From NCBI RefSeq assembly GCF_018687595.1, contig NZ_CP061298.1, positions 806,001 to 870,000 on the forward strand: a stretch of DNA of 64,000 nt, read 5' to 3'. Each line of letters begins with the position of its first letter. Position 1 is the stretch's first letter. The position numbers and the translations under genes are program-made. The DNA is from Polynucleobacter paludilacus (lineage in GTDB: Bacteria > Pseudomonadota > Gammaproteobacteria > Burkholderiales > Burkholderiaceae). The notes beneath the pieces are model-generated. The model made no database searches. It was not told the origin of the DNA and worked only from the letters and a program-made list of their open reading frames with translations. Shown piece after piece: positions 50,946 to 61,669 of this stretch.

Positions 50946-50973
50946 ATATGGGTCACACTTTGTAAAAAACAAG
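50946..50973 (-). promoter_or_regulatory. Candidate heat-shock (sigma-32) promoter of lon
   Basis: On the minus strand the clpX-lon gap contains CTTGTT (50973-50968) and ACCCATAT (50953-50946) separated by 14 bases, close to the sigma-32 consensus CTTGAA and CCCCATnT. A second box CCCCATAT occurs at 50918-50911 without a matching -35, so it may be only a repeat of the same motif. The transcript start would lie about 85 bases before the lon ATG. Confidence 0.45.
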
Positions 50974-51031
50974 GGGAAAATAGCCATAAATGAGCAAAAA
51001 AGGCTCAAAAAGGGACAAAAAGACGAAAAAA

Positions 51032-52393
51032 TTAGGCTTTTTTACTTAAATCAGATTGTTCAGCAGTCTGTTTATAGACAAGAAGGGGTTTACCACCCTC
51101 TTGAATGCTACTTTCGTCGATCACCACCTTTTGAACATTCTTCAAAGAAGGCAGGTCATACATCACGTCCATTAATGAGCCTTCGAGAATCGATCTAAGA
51201 CCGCGAGCACCAGTCTTGCGGGCGATGGCCTTCTTGGCAATAGCTGATAGCGCCGCAGGTCTGACCTCTAGTTCAGAGCCTTCCATAGTAAGCAAGGCTT
51301 GATATTGTTTAACCAATGCATTTTTGGGTTCGGTCAGAATCTGGATCAATGCTGCTTCATCCAATTGCGACAGAGTAGCCACCACAGGCAAACGACCAAT
51401 TAACTCAGGGATTAGGCCGAATTTAATCAAGTCCTCAGGCTCAACTTCAACCAATAAATCGGTAATACCGCGATCATCTTTGCCAGGAACGCTGGCATTG
51501 AAGCCAATGCCAGTTTTGGCAGTGCGTTGTTGGATCACTTTTTCTAAGCCATCAAATGCACCACCACAAATGAACAAAATATTGGTAGTGTCGACCTGGA
51601 GAAAATCTTGATTAGGATGCTTGCGGCCACCTTGAGGGGGAACCGATGCCATCGTACCCTCAACCAATTTCAACAGAGCCTGTTGCACACCCTCGCCTGA
51701 AACATCACGAGTAATGGATGGGTTATCTGATTTACGAGAGATCTTGTCGATCTCATCAATATAAACAATGCCGCGTTGCGCCTTTTCTACGTTGTAGTCG
51801 CAGGCTTGCAACAGCTTTTGAATAATGTTTTCTACATCCTCACCCACATAGCCCGCTTCAGTCAAAGTAGTCGCATCAGCCATCACGAATGGCACATCCA
51901 ACATACGAGCCAAAGTTTGCGCAAGCAAAGTCTTACCCGAACCCGTAGGACCGATTAGCAAAATATTACTTTTGGCTAACTCGACGCCATCCACGATGGC
52001 TTTACCTGGTTTTGGCGTTTCTTTTTTATCAGTTGCCTCGACGGGTTTGCCATCTTTATCCAGCTTGGGGGTCTTGGGTTTAGGTAAATACTGCAAACGT
52101 TTGTAGTGGTTATAAACCGCTACAGCCAAAGTTTTCTTGGCGTGATTTTGACCAATCACATACTGATCTAAATTCTCGCGTATCTCATGGGGTGTTGGTA
52201 AAGCTGCTTCGCCATCATCTTTAGGAGGTTTGGCAATCTCTTCTTGAATAATGTCAGTGCAAAGATCAATGCATTCATCGCAGATGAAAACAGATGGACC
52301 AGCAATCAGCTTCTTGACTTCGTGCTGGCTTTTGCCGCAAAAAGAGCAATACAGGAGTTTTTCTGAATCGCCGTTGGTTTTTTTATCAGTCAA
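51032..52393 (-). CDS. clpX: ATP-dependent Clp protease ATP-binding subunit ClpX
   Basis: This is a 453-residue AAA+ unfoldase partner of ClpP. It has the N-terminal zinc-binding domain (CSFC and CDEC pairs, residues 17-20 and 39-42), Walker [12 protein letters not shown] near 148-158, Walker [11 protein letters not shown], and the IGF loop for ClpP docking ([10 protein letters not shown]). It is longer than E. coli ClpX owing to a Lys/Pro-rich insert near residues 95-130. The start is TTG, 14 bp after clpP, with AGG nine bases upstream; no in-frame ATG lies nearby. Confidence 0.96.
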   Translation of the reverse strand: MTDKKTNGDSEKLLYCSFCGKSQHEVKKLIAGPSVFICDECIDLCTDIIQEEIAKPPKDDGEAALPTPHEIRENLDQYVIGQNHAKKTLAVAVYNHYKRLQYLPKPKTPKLDKDGKPVEATDKKETPKPGKAIVDGVELAKSNILLIGPTGSGKTLLAQTLARMLDVPFVMADATTLTEAGYVGEDVENIIQKLLQACDYNVEKAQRGIVYIDEIDKISRKSDNPSITRDVSGEGVQQALLKLVEGTMASVPPQGGRKHPNQDFLQVDTTNILFICGGAFDGLEKVIQQRTAKTGIGFNASVPGKDDRGITDLLVEVEPEDLIKFGLIPELIGRLPVVATLSQLDEAALIQILTEPKNALVKQYQALLTMEGSELEVRPAALSAIAKKAIARKTGARGLRSILEGSLMDVMYDLPSLKNVQKVVIDESSIQEGGKPLLVYKQTAEQSDLSKKA

Positions 52394-52407
52394 AATCGTA
52401 ACCTGGC

Positions 52408-53037
52408 TTAAGGACGCTTTTCAATGACTTTATCAATCAGGCCATAATCTTTTGCCTGCTCTGCAGACATGAAATTATCGCGGTCGGTATCTTTTGCAAT
52501 CGTTTCAATCGACTGACCTGTGCGGTCCGCAAGAATTTGATTCAAACGTTCACGCAGATACAGAATCTCACGCGCTTGAATTTCGATATCTGAGGCTTGG
52601 CCACGAGCGCCACCCAAAGGCTGATGAATCATGACCCGTGAGTTTGGTAAGGCATAACGCTTGCCTTTCTCACCAGCACACAACAGGAATGCACCCATGC
52701 TTGCAGCCATCCCCATGCACAAGGTACTGACATGTGGCTTAATAAATTGCATCGTGTCATAAATTGCTAGGCCAGCAGAAACGGAGCCGCCAGGTGAGTT
52801 GATGTAAAGAGAAATCTCTTTGTCTGGATTCTCGCTCTCCAAAAAGAGTAATTGCGCGATCACTAAGTTGGCAGTTTGATCATTCACTTCACCAACCAAG
52901 AATACAACTCGCTCACGTAATAGGCGTGAATAGATGTCATACGCGCGCTCACCACGGCCAGAAGTCTCGATCACCATCGGCACTAAACCTAAACCCTGGG
53001 GTTCGATATGTTCAGAATGCATTTGATTTTGACTCAT
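52408..53037 (-). CDS. clpP: ATP-dependent Clp protease proteolytic subunit
   Basis: This 209-residue serine protease has the catalytic serine in [13 protein letters not shown] near residues 106-118 and the histidine in [10 protein letters not shown] near 128-137. The open frame starts at TTG 53055; the ATG at 53037 has AAGG six to seven bases upstream and yields the usual N-terminus. It lies between tig and clpX. Confidence 0.96.
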   Translation of the reverse strand: MSQNQMHSEHIEPQGLGLVPMVIETSGRGERAYDIYSRLLRERVVFLVGEVNDQTANLVIAQLLFLESENPDKEISLYINSPGGSVSAGLAIYDTMQFIKPHVSTLCMGMAASMGAFLLCAGEKGKRYALPNSRVMIHQPLGGARGQASDIEIQAREILYLRERLNQILADRTGQSIETIAKDTDRDNFMSAEQAKDYGLIDKVIEKRP

Positions 53038-53064
53038 GATGATGACCTTAGACAATTGGTGTAA

Positions 53065-54402
53065 TTAGTTCAGTTTACTCAGTTCTTCAAAGCTCACTGG
53101 CTTTTCGCTTACCTTGGCAACAGAGGTGAAGTGTTTGATCACGTTATTCTCTAAAACCAAGTTTTCAATTTCTTTTAAACGAGCAGGATTGCTGTAGAAC
53201 CAACGTACCACCTCTTTAGGATCTTCATAGGTCGCAGCCTGCTCTTCAATTTCAGCCTTAATTTGATCGGCAGTAGCACTCAGATTCTGCTGCTTAACCA
53301 GATCACTCAAAATCAGGCCTAAGCGAACGCGTTTAAGAGCCTGTTCTGCAAACATTTCGACAGGGATTGGCGCATCCTTAGCATTAGGAATACCGCGCTG
53401 CATTAGGTCTTGTCTAGCAGACTCTACTAAGCGCTCTTGCTCTGAAGCCACTAAAGATTTGGGCACATCCAATTCGCACAGTGTGTTGAGCTTATCCATC
53501 ACTTCATTTTTGAGCAAGGAAGTAATACGACGATTGACTTCACGATCGAGGTTTTCTTTGACTTCAGCACGCATCTTTTCAACGCCGCCTTCTGTTACAC
53601 CCAAAGATAAAGCAAAGGCCTCATCTATCGGTGGAAGATGAGGCCAATTGACTGACTTAACAGTGATTGTGAAGTCGGCGGTTTTGCCTGCAACATCTTT
53701 ACCATGGTAATCAGCTGGAAATACTAATGGGAAAGTTTTGCTCTCACCCGCTTTAAGGCCTAAGGTTGCAGCCTCAAATTCGGGGAGCATTCTGCCCTCA
53801 CCTAAAACAAATTCAAAGTTTTCTGCTTTACCACCAGCAAATTCAACACCGTCGATCTTGCCGACAAAATCAATGATGACTTGGTCACCAGATTGAGCTG
53901 AGGTGTTAGCGCCACCATCACCATGGGCACTTGTAGTGCCACGTGGGTGATAATGGACTTGTTGCTTGCGTAAAACATCCAAAGCACGATCAATCTCAGC
54001 ATCGCCAATGGCAGTGGTGTATTTGCTGACTTCAACCTTACTGATATCGCCGATTTTGACTTCAGGCAACACTTCGAAGTAAGCATCAAAGACAATCTGG
54101 TCTGCATCAAGTTCGCTCTTGGGCTCTAAGCGTGGCTGTCCTGCTAATTTGACCCCCTCTTTTTGGCTCAACTCAAAAAAGAGCTCAGAGGCTTTATCAA
54201 ACTGGATCTCAAAGTCCACTTGCATGCCATATTGTTTTTCAACAATATTTTTAGGTACTTTGCCGGGACGAAAACCAGCCATCTTCATCGTTTTGCCTAG
54301 CTTGGCTAAACGCTCATCGCGTGCTTTAGCTAAATCTGCACGGGGGAACTCTAAGGTCATTTTTCGGTCTAACTGACCTAAATTTTCTATTTGCAAAGCC
54401 AT
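53065..54402 (-). CDS. tig: Trigger factor
   Basis: This is the 445-residue ribosome-bound chaperone and prolyl isomerase. The ribosome-binding signature FRPGKVP (about residues 44-50) is in the N-terminal domain, followed by the FKBP-like PPIase domain (about 155-255) and the helical C-terminal chaperone domain. An insert rich in Gly, Ser and Ala near residues 158-170 extends a loop of the PPIase domain. It is the first gene of tig-clpP-clpX-lon. Confidence 0.96.
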   Translation of the reverse strand: MALQIENLGQLDRKMTLEFPRADLAKARDERLAKLGKTMKMAGFRPGKVPKNIVEKQYGMQVDFEIQFDKASELFFELSQKEGVKLAGQPRLEPKSELDADQIVFDAYFEVLPEVKIGDISKVEVSKYTTAIGDAEIDRALDVLRKQQVHYHPRGTTSAHGDGGANTSAQSGDQVIIDFVGKIDGVEFAGGKAENFEFVLGEGRMLPEFEAATLGLKAGESKTFPLVFPADYHGKDVAGKTADFTITVKSVNWPHLPPIDEAFALSLGVTEGGVEKMRAEVKENLDREVNRRITSLLKNEVMDKLNTLCELDVPKSLVASEQERLVESARQDLMQRGIPNAKDAPIPVEMFAEQALKRVRLGLILSDLVKQQNLSATADQIKAEIEEQAATYEDPKEVVRWFYSNPARLKEIENLVLENNVIKHFTSVAKVSEKPVSFEELSKLN

Positions 54403-54457
54403 TCTCGTCTCATCAATGAATTACAGGATATGAAGTCCAAGCCAAGTAACAAACTTG

Positions 54458-54544
54458 TGGTGCGAGGAGGGGGACTCGAACCCCCACACCATTTCTGGCG
54501 TCAGGACCTAAACCTGGTGCGTCTACCAATTTCGCCATCCTCGC
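54458..54544 (-). tRNA. tRNA-Leu (TAG)
   Basis: This 87-base minus-strand class II tRNA has a long variable arm, acceptor GCGAGGA with TCCTCGC, an anticodon loop TTTAGGT (anticodon TAG), a T-arm GGTTCGAGTCC and an encoded CCA. It lies between ispF and tig on the same strand. Confidence 0.95.
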
Positions 54545-54654
54545 GAACTCTGTTGAGCGCTACCGAGCTTAGACTTCACTCTAAAGACCCTAATTCTACA
54601 ATGCTCAGCCTATTCGAGCCCTACAGAGGAGGTTTAAAGCTTGAAAGAGGCAAT

Positions 54655-55158
54655 TTATGAGGGCTTGTAGAGCAAGGTAACTGCATGAACAGCGATACCC
54701 TCGCCTCTCCCCAAATGACCAAGAGCTTCATTCGTCTTGGCTTTTAGGTTGATGTGGCTGGGTGTTACAGCCAGATCAGCCGCAATATGCTCAATCATCT
54801 CTGGTAAAAAATCTGCCAATTTAGGCTTTTGACAAATAACCGTTGCATCCACATTGCCGACTTGAAAACCGGCGGCCTGCACTTTTTGTAAAGCAGCGCG
54901 CAATAAGATCCGGCTATCCATCCCCTTAAATTGAGGATCAGTATCTGGAAACAGCTGGCCAATATCGTTTAGCCCTGCCGCTCCAAGTAAAGCATCAGTG
55001 ATAGCATGGAGCAAAGCGTCTGCATCAGAGTGTCCGAGTAAGCCCTTTTCATAAGGGATATGCACACCTCCCAAAATGAGCTTGCGATCCGCCACTAAGG
55101 CATGAACATCGTAACCTTGTCCAATTCGAAATGGTGGCGGATTCATGTGATTACTCAT
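54655..55158 (-). CDS. ispF: 2-C-methyl-D-erythritol 2,4-cyclodiphosphate synthase
   Basis: This 167-residue enzyme forms the cyclodiphosphate in the MEP isoprenoid pathway. Markers are GQGYDVHAL with the zinc-binding Asp-x-His (residues 14-22), [22 protein letters not shown] and [20 protein letters not shown]. It follows ispD, 29 bp apart, the usual order. Confidence 0.96.
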   Translation of the reverse strand: MSNHMNPPPFRIGQGYDVHALVADRKLILGGVHIPYEKGLLGHSDADALLHAITDALLGAAGLNDIGQLFPDTDPQFKGMDSRILLRAALQKVQAAGFQVGNVDATVICQKPKLADFLPEMIEHIAADLAVTPSHINLKAKTNEALGHLGRGEGIAVHAVTLLYKPS

Positions 55159-55187
55159 ATTGATCTCAATGTAAGGTTAGAGAATCG

Positions 55188-55949
55188 TTATTGATTAGGT
55201 GAAGCGCTCAATACACTTTGCATCAGGTCCCAATCGGCTGGATGAGTCACCTTGAAGTTACGAGTGGCTCCCTCAATTAATAATGGCTTCTCACCCTGCA
55301 GCTCCATTGCGCTGGCTTCATCGGTCACATCAGCTTCGTTACGAATAGCATCCTCAAGCGCGTCGAAGAGTTTTTTTACACCAAACATTTGTGGAGTTTG
55401 CGCTTGCCATAAATGATTGCGGGAGACTGTTGCTTCTGCTCGAGTGAACTGATTTGCTACAACCGAACTTAAATCGGCTCGTTTCAGGGTATCAGCAACA
55501 GGCAGCGCTAATAGCCCGCCGCAATGATTTTCAACTACCGCAGAAATGAGCTTTTGAATTAAAGCCGGCGTAATGCCTGGTCTTGCTGCATCATGAACCA
55601 ATACCCAATCATCCTCAGAAATTCCACCTTGGATCATCGCCGCGAGAGTGTTCTTGACAGTTTCTTGTCGAGTGGTACCTCCGGTAGGCAAAAAAGCCAG
55701 TGACTTGGTGTTTTGTTTGAGTTCACTCAAGATTGGGTTGTGCGCAAAATGCGGATTGATACCAACCCAAATGGAGTGAATCTCAGGCGTATTTTGAAAC
55801 GCCTCAATAGCATAGGCCAACATCGGCTTACCCGCTAGGTTTTGGAATTGCTTGGGCAAGTCGCCACCAAGACGGGAACCACTTCCAGCAGTGGGAAGTA
55901 AGGCATGGCATTGGCGACCATTTAATGGAATCGGGCTGGCTTTAGGCAT
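55188..55949 (-). CDS. ispD: 2-C-methyl-D-erythritol 4-phosphate cytidylyltransferase
   Basis: This MEP-pathway nucleotidyltransferase has the CTP-binding LLPTAGSGSRLGGDLPKQF near residues 18-36, VLVHDAARPGITPALI near 120-135 and a C-terminal DVTDEASAME motif. The frame extends to 55997 over the mfd start, but the ATG at 55949 (253 residues) fits the family and leaves a divergent gap of 23 bp to mfd. Confidence 0.94.
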   Translation of the reverse strand: MPKASPIPLNGRQCHALLPTAGSGSRLGGDLPKQFQNLAGKPMLAYAIEAFQNTPEIHSIWVGINPHFAHNPILSELKQNTKSLAFLPTGGTTRQETVKNTLAAMIQGGISEDDWVLVHDAARPGITPALIQKLISAVVENHCGGLLALPVADTLKRADLSSVVANQFTRAEATVSRNHLWQAQTPQMFGVKKLFDALEDAIRNEADVTDEASAMELQGEKPLLIEGATRNFKVTHPADWDLMQSVLSASPNQ

Positions 55950-55972
55950 ACCTGATTCTATAATGAGCCTAG

Positions 55973-58900
55973 ATGTCTGATGCAGTAAAACCAACACCCC
56001 CTATCCCCGCCCCGCGGGTTGGGCAGCGCTTTACCTTTTCAGGCCTGGTTGGCTCCTCTGATGCGGCTTTAATTGCCCAAGCAGCCCAACAAAATCGTGG
56101 CAAATTTTCAGTGATGGTGATTTTTTGTGCTCTGGCACAAGAAGCTCAGCGCCTCTTAGAAGAAATCCCTGCCTTTGCACCTCAACTCAAGACGCGCTTA
56201 TTGCCGGATTGGGAAATTCTTCCCTACGATCATTTCTCGCCACATCAAGACTTGGTTTCAGAGAGGTTAGCGACCTTATATGAATTCCTGAATGCGAGCT
56301 GCGACATTGTTTTGGTACCCGTAACTACTGCATTACAAAGGATGGGGCCACCCAGTTTCTTGTCAGGTCACACCTTCTTCTTTAGACAAGGCGACCAACT
56401 CAATGAAGCAGCGCTGAAATTACAACTGCAGCAGGCAGGCTATGACCCAGTCAGCGCAGTAATGCGACCCGGTGAATACAGTATTCGTGGTGGTCTGATT
56501 GATTTATTCCCAATGGGCTCTAGCCTGCCCTATCGCTTAGATCTTTTTGGCGATGAAATTGAGCAGATACGCTCTTTTGATCCCGATACCCAACGCAGCC
56601 TATTTCCCGTCAAAGAAATCCGATTACTACCTGGACACGAATTTCCATTTGACGATCACTCGAGAACAGCGGCACGTGGGCGATGGCGAGAGGTCTTTGA
56701 GGGCGACCCCACCAGGTGCTCAATTTATAAAGATATCAACCTTGGGATCCCCAGCGCGGGTATTGAATCCTATTTACCCATCTTTTTTGATGAGACTGCC
56801 ACCATCTTTGACTACTTCCCTCGTTCGGGAGATCCAGTTTGGTTAGTCAATATTGGCGATATTGAATCCAGCATTCGCAGTTTCTGGAAAGATACCCAGC
56901 AACGTTATGACTTTCTAAAGCATGATTTAGAGCGACCTATCCTGCCACCTAAAGAGTTATTTCTCGATGTAGATCAATTTTTTAGTAATGAGAAAGACAA
57001 TGCAAGGCTGGTTTTAGAGCGAGATCCAAATGAGGCACTGGTCTTTTTACCGACCCCTGATGTTGCGATTCATCGACGTGATGCAGATCCCGTCAGTCGC
57101 TTGCGCAATCTAGTTGAGCATGGTCAATCAAGAGTATTAATTTGTACTGATAGTGCCGGCCGGAAAGAGTCGATTCGTCAACTTCTAGAAGAGAGTAATT
57201 TCATAGTTGATGGCGCAAGCACTGCCGTCTATCAGTTAAAGCCTGATAGCGTTGAAACCATTCCAGAATTCTTACAAGGCGCATCGAACTTTGGCTTGGT
57301 TAGCAGTCCTTTGTATGGTGGCTTTGCCTGGCCACAAGAGCAGGTCATCCTCATTACCGAGGCCGAGCTATTTACCACTACCGCTCGCCAAAGACGCAGA
57401 AGTAAAGGCAATGAAAACGCTGATCCAGATATGTTGTTTAAGGATCTATCGGAACTCAAGATTGGCGACCCCGTAGTTCATGCAGAGCATGGGATTGGAC
57501 GATACCAAGGCTTAGTCCTTCTCAATCTCGCGCCACCAAAACAAGAACCCATATTCGAAGAGTTTTTGCATTTGGTTTACGCCAATGAGACGACCTTGTA
57601 TGTGCCTGTTCAGCAATTGCAGCTAGTGACGCGTTACGCCGGCTCTGATCCTGATACGGCCCCATTACATCAGCTTGGGTCTGGGCTATGGGATAAGGCC
57701 AAACGCAAAGCAGCTAAGCAAATCCGGGATACCGCAGCAGAGCTTTTAGGGCTTTATGCTGCTAGAGCGATTCGCAAAGGTCATGCTTTTGAATATTCTC
57801 ATCATGATTACGCTGCATTTGCTGAGAGCTTTGGTTTTGAGGAAACGCCTGACCAGGCTAGCGCAATTAATGCCGTCATTGGTGACATGACAAGCGGCAC
57901 GCCAATGGATCGACTCGTCTGTGGCGATGTTGGCTTTGGTAAGACTGAGGTCGCCTTACGAGCCAGCTTCATTGCAGTAATGGGTGGCAAGCAGGTAGCG
58001 ATCTTAGCGCCAACCACCCTACTGGCTGAGCAGCACGTTAGTACTTGGAAAGATCGCTTCGCTGATTGGCCAGTCCGCATTGTTGAACTGTCACGTTTTA
58101 AAAGTACCAAGGAAATTAATGCTGCTCTGGAAGCGATTGCCAAAGGTGAGGCGGACATTATTATCGGCACGCATAAATTACTTTCTAAGGAAAGCCAGTT
58201 TGCCAATTTAGGTTTGGTGATTGTGGATGAGGAGCACCGCTTTGGTGTTCGTCAAAAGGATGCACTCAAAGCCTTGAGGGCCGAAGTCGATATCCTGACA
58301 TTAACAGCCACCCCGATCCCTAGAACGCTAGGTATGGCCATGGAGGGCCTACGAGAGTTTTCGATTATCGCCACTGCACCACAAAAACGCTTAGCCATCA
58401 AAACATTTGTCCGGCGTGAAGGTGATGGAGTTATTCGAGAGGCAGTCTTACGTGAAATCAAACGTGGTGGTCAGGTCTATTTTTTACATAATGAAGTTGA
58501 GACGATTGAGAACCGTAAGCATGCATTACAAGAGCTTATCCCTGAAGCACGCATTGGGGTAGCTCATGGACAAATGCATGAACGTGATCTAGAAGCCGTC
58601 ATGCGTGACTTTGTTACCCAACGTACCAATATTTTATTGTGCACCACCATTATTGAAACCGGGATCGATGTGCCGACTGCCAACACCATCATCATGCATC
58701 GGGCTGATAAGTTTGGCTTAGCGCAATTGCATCAGTTACGTGGTCGAGTCGGTCGCTCACATCACCAAGCCTATGCTTATTTAATGGTTCCAGATCCTGA
58801 AGCTTTGAGTAAACAAGCACAATTGCGCCTCAATGCTATTCAAGCAATGGAAGAATTAGGCTCCGGTTTCTATTTGGCGATGCATGACTTAGAAATTCGG

Positions 58901-59509
58901 GGTGCCGGCGAAGTCTTGGGTGATAAGCAATCTGGGGAAATTCATGAGATTGGCTTCCAGTTATATACCGAAATGCTCAATCGTGCCGTTAAATCTCTAC
59001 GTAGTGGCAAAGAACCTGATCTCTTGTCACCATTGCAATCCATTACGGATGTGAATTTGGGTGTACCTGCCCTATTACCTCAAGACTACTGCCCGGATGT
59101 ACACGAGCGCCTCTCCCTCTATAAACGGTTTGCTGCTACCAATGATTTTTCTGAGCTCATGGGTTTGCGTGAAGAATTGGTTGACCGCTTTGGTGATTTG
59201 CCAGATCAAGCCAAATCCTTTTACGAGACCCATCGCTTGCGCCTTGAAATGACAGGCTTTGGAATCAAGAAGATTGACGCCTCTGAAAATACTATCCAGA
59301 TACAGTTCATTCCGAACCCGCCAATTGATCCACTGCGAATTATTCAACTCATACAGAGTTCGAAACATATTCAGCTGAACGGCCAAGATAAGCTTAAAGT
59401 TCTCCCTTTAAAGACGGGTGGCTTTGATCGTTTAGAGCAGCGTTTGGATCAAATTCGCCAAATCCTGAAGCGCTTAAATGAGGGCGCCGCTGTTGTGAAC
59501 GCTTTATGA
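55973..59509 (+). CDS. mfd: Transcription-repair coupling factor
   Basis: This is a 1178-residue translocase that removes stalled RNA polymerase and recruits UvrA. It has a UvrB-like N-terminal part (GLVGSSDAALI onward), the RNA-polymerase interaction region (GDPVVHAEHGIGRYQGL near residues 500-516), helicase motif I GDVGFGKTEVALRA near 645-658, motif II DEEHRFG, and motif VI QLRGRVGRS near 922-930, then the C-terminal D7 domain. ispD is divergent; serB follows 7 bp later. Confidence 0.96.
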   Translation: MSDAVKPTPPIPAPRVGQRFTFSGLVGSSDAALIAQAAQQNRGKFSVMVIFCALAQEAQRLLEEIPAFAPQLKTRLLPDWEILPYDHFSPHQDLVSERLATLYEFLNASCDIVLVPVTTALQRMGPPSFLSGHTFFFRQGDQLNEAALKLQLQQAGYDPVSAVMRPGEYSIRGGLIDLFPMGSSLPYRLDLFGDEIEQIRSFDPDTQRSLFPVKEIRLLPGHEFPFDDHSRTAARGRWREVFEGDPTRCSIYKDINLGIPSAGIESYLPIFFDETATIFDYFPRSGDPVWLVNIGDIESSIRSFWKDTQQRYDFLKHDLERPILPPKELFLDVDQFFSNEKDNARLVLERDPNEALVFLPTPDVAIHRRDADPVSRLRNLVEHGQSRVLICTDSAGRKESIRQLLEESNFIVDGASTAVYQLKPDSVETIPEFLQGASNFGLVSSPLYGGFAWPQEQVILITEAELFTTTARQRRRSKGNENADPDMLFKDLSELKIGDPVVHAEHGIGRYQGLVLLNLAPPKQEPIFEEFLHLVYANETTLYVPVQQLQLVTRYAGSDPDTAPLHQLGSGLWDKAKRKAAKQIRDTAAELLGLYAARAIRKGHAFEYSHHDYAAFAESFGFEETPDQASAINAVIGDMTSGTPMDRLVCGDVGFGKTEVALRASFIAVMGGKQVAILAPTTLLAEQHVSTWKDRFADWPVRIVELSRFKSTKEINAALEAIAKGEADIIIGTHKLLSKESQFANLGLVIVDEEHRFGVRQKDALKALRAEVDILTLTATPIPRTLGMAMEGLREFSIIATAPQKRLAIKTFVRREGDGVIREAVLREIKRGGQVYFLHNEVETIENRKHALQELIPEARIGVAHGQMHERDLEAVMRDFVTQRTNILLCTTIIETGIDVPTANTIIMHRADKFGLAQLHQLRGRVGRSHHQAYAYLMVPDPEALSKQAQLRLNAIQAMEELGSGFYLAMHDLEIRGAGEVLGDKQSGEIHEIGFQLYTEMLNRAVKSLRSGKEPDLLSPLQSITDVNLGVPALLPQDYCPDVHERLSLYKRFAATNDFSELMGLREELVDRFGDLPDQAKSFYETHRLRLEMTGFGIKKIDASENTIQIQFIPNPPIDPLRIIQLIQSSKHIQLNGQDKLKVLPLKTGGFDRLEQRLDQIRQILKRLNEGAAVVNAL

Positions 59510-59516
59510 TTTAACC

Positions 59517-60416
59517 ATGACTGCTATTCCATCTACCACTCTAGTTGCGATCTCTAAAGAACCGATTAATCCGGCTTTAGATAGTGCTCTAAAGGATTTC
59601 TCCTCAAAGCAAGGCATGGAGATCACCAATTCGCATCCGAAGGAATCCAGCAGTCATTATTTTTCAGAGCGCTGGTCCGTGCCTTTCTTACATGAAATCC
59701 ATCGCACCGTCCTGAGAAATATTGCCGCTGAACATGGCTCTGATTTAGCTTTTTTATCACCATTATTTGATCCAGCAAGCATACGGGTGCTGGCAATGGA
59801 TATGGATTCCACACTCATCAATATTGAGTGTATTGATGAAATTGCAGACTTCGCAGGAAAAAAAGCGGATGTAGCCAAAATTACCGAAGCCACCATGCGC
59901 GGTGAAATCAAAGACTTTAAAGAAAGTCTGCGTAAACGCGTCGCTCTTTTAGAAGGCATCTCAGTCGATGTATTGACATCGGTTTATCAAGAACGCTTAC
60001 GACCCAACCCAGGCGCAACCGAATTATTAGCTGCAGCTCATCAACGCGGTCTGCACACCCTCTTGGTCTCTGGCGGGTTTACTTTTTTTACAGATCAACT
60101 TCGCGAGCAACTGGGCTTTACCCAAACCCAATCTAATACTTTAGAAATCGTTAATAGCAAGCTGACTGGCAAAGTCCTCGGCAATATCGTCGACGCTGCT
60201 GCAAAGGCCTCTTATCTCGAGCAAGCATGTGCATCATTAGGCGTAAGCAAAGTTCAATCGATTGCAATGGGTGATGGTGCAAACGATTTACTCATGATGG
60301 ATGGAGCTGGTTTGAGCGTAGCCTATCAAGCAAAACCGCTTGTTAAAGAAAAAGCCGACGCGGCTTTTGACCGAGTCGGCTTAGATGCCGCTTTGTTGCT
60401 ATTGTCTTGGGTCTAA
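59517..60416 (+). CDS. serB: Phosphoserine phosphatase
   Basis: This is a 299-residue HAD phosphatase for the last step of serine synthesis. The catalytic DMDSTLINIECIDEIADFAG (Asp nucleophile near residue 97), the SGGFTFFTDQLREQLG loop and AMGDGANDLLMM motif are complete. The roughly 90-residue N-terminal extension is the usual SerB regulatory part, weakly conserved. It ends one base before the convergent thiolase stop. Confidence 0.94.
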   Translation: MTAIPSTTLVAISKEPINPALDSALKDFSSKQGMEITNSHPKESSSHYFSERWSVPFLHEIHRTVLRNIAAEHGSDLAFLSPLFDPASIRVLAMDMDSTLINIECIDEIADFAGKKADVAKITEATMRGEIKDFKESLRKRVALLEGISVDVLTSVYQERLRPNPGATELLAAAHQRGLHTLLVSGGFTFFTDQLREQLGFTQTQSNTLEIVNSKLTGKVLGNIVDAAAKASYLEQACASLGVSKVQSIAMGDGANDLLMMDGAGLSVAYQAKPLVKEKADAAFDRVGLDAALLLLSWV

Positions 60417-61601
60417 TTAGATCCGCTCAAAAATAGTTGCAATGCCTTGGCCACCGCCGATACACATAGTTACCAGAGCGTACTTTCCATTTACACGTTG
60501 CAACTCATGCAAGGCTTTGGTTGCAATTGCAGCACCAGAGCAACCGATGGGGTGACCTAAGGCGATTGCACCACCATTCACATTGGTCTTGGCAGGATCT
60601 AGGCCCAACCCCTTAGTCACGGCTAAGGCTTGAGCAGCAAAAGCTTCATTGGATTCAATGACATCGATTTGATCTAACTTCAAGCCAGCTCTAGCCAATG
60701 CCAATTTAGATGCAGGAATTGGGCCTTCACCCATGATGTGATTAGGTACACCTGCTACTGCATAAGAAACCAATCTTGCGATGGGCTTATGACCTGCTTT
60801 CGCTGCGGCGTCGGCTGCTGCTAAAACAAAGAAGGCTGCACCATCATTAATTCCTGAGGCATTACCTGCGGTGACCGAGCCACCCTCTTTTTTGAAAACG
60901 GCCTTCATCTTTCCGAGCGTTTCCATGGTTGTTTCAGGTTTGCAATGCTCATCGGTATCAAACACAATATCGCCTTTGCGAGACTTGACGGTAATCGGTA
61001 CGATTTGAGATTTGAAGCGCCCCTCTTTAATTGCCACTGCGGCTCGGCGATGAGATTCACAAGCGAGCGCATCTTGCTCTTCGCGGGTGAGCTGCCATTT
61101 CTCAACCAAATTCTCGGCTGTGACACCCATGTGACCAACGCCAAATGGGTCGGTTAATACGGCAACCATCAAATCAATCATTTTGCTATCACCCATACGC
61201 GCACCGCTTCGCATCGCAGGAGATCCATACATACCACGTGACATCACCTCAACACCGCCACCAATACCGTAATCACAATCATTGAGCATGATTGCTTGCG
61301 AGGTGCTCACAATCGCTTGTAAGCCTGAGCTACATAAACGATTTAAGGCCATCGCTACAGACTCCATCGGCAAGCCGGCCTGAATCGCTGCCACACGAGC
61401 AACGTAGGCATAACGGCTGTCGGTCGGAATGGTATTGCCAACGGTCACATAATTAATTAAAGCAGGATCCACTCCAGAGCGCGCAACAGCCTCTTTCATC
61501 ACGATTCCGCCTAGTTCGGCGGGCTCAAAAGAGCTTAAGGAACCACCAAAGCTGCCAATGGCAGAACGAACTGCGCTTAAAACGACGACATCACGGCTCA
61601 T
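60417..61601 (-). CDS. Acetyl-CoA acetyltransferase (thiolase II, PhaA/BktB type)
   Basis: This 394-residue thiolase condenses two acetyl-CoA to acetoacetyl-CoA. The acylated cysteine is in ALNRLCSSGLQAI near residues 84-96, the NEAFAAQALA motif near 319-328, GGAIALGHPIGCSG near 346-359 and the C-terminal CIGGGQGIA near 380-388. The frame runs to 61637, but ATG 61601 has a strong ribosome site (AGGGAA, spacing six). Downstream of phaR and rimO it most likely feeds polyhydroxybutyrate synthesis, though beta-oxidation use cannot be excluded. Confidence 0.92.
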   Translation of the reverse strand: MSRDVVVLSAVRSAIGSFGGSLSSFEPAELGGIVMKEAVARSGVDPALINYVTVGNTIPTDSRYAYVARVAAIQAGLPMESVAMALNRLCSSGLQAIVSTSQAIMLNDCDYGIGGGVEVMSRGMYGSPAMRSGARMGDSKMIDLMVAVLTDPFGVGHMGVTAENLVEKWQLTREEQDALACESHRRAAVAIKEGRFKSQIVPITVKSRKGDIVFDTDEHCKPETTMETLGKMKAVFKKEGGSVTAGNASGINDGAAFFVLAAADAAAKAGHKPIARLVSYAVAGVPNHIMGEGPIPASKLALARAGLKLDQIDVIESNEAFAAQALAVTKGLGLDPAKTNVNGGAIALGHPIGCSGAAIATKALHELQRVNGKYALVTMCIGGGQGIATIFERI

Positions 61602-61669
61602 ATCAATTCCCTTCTCATACCTCGTTTGAGGCTTCATTAATCAGCAAAATCGTATTTTGATTGACTTAG

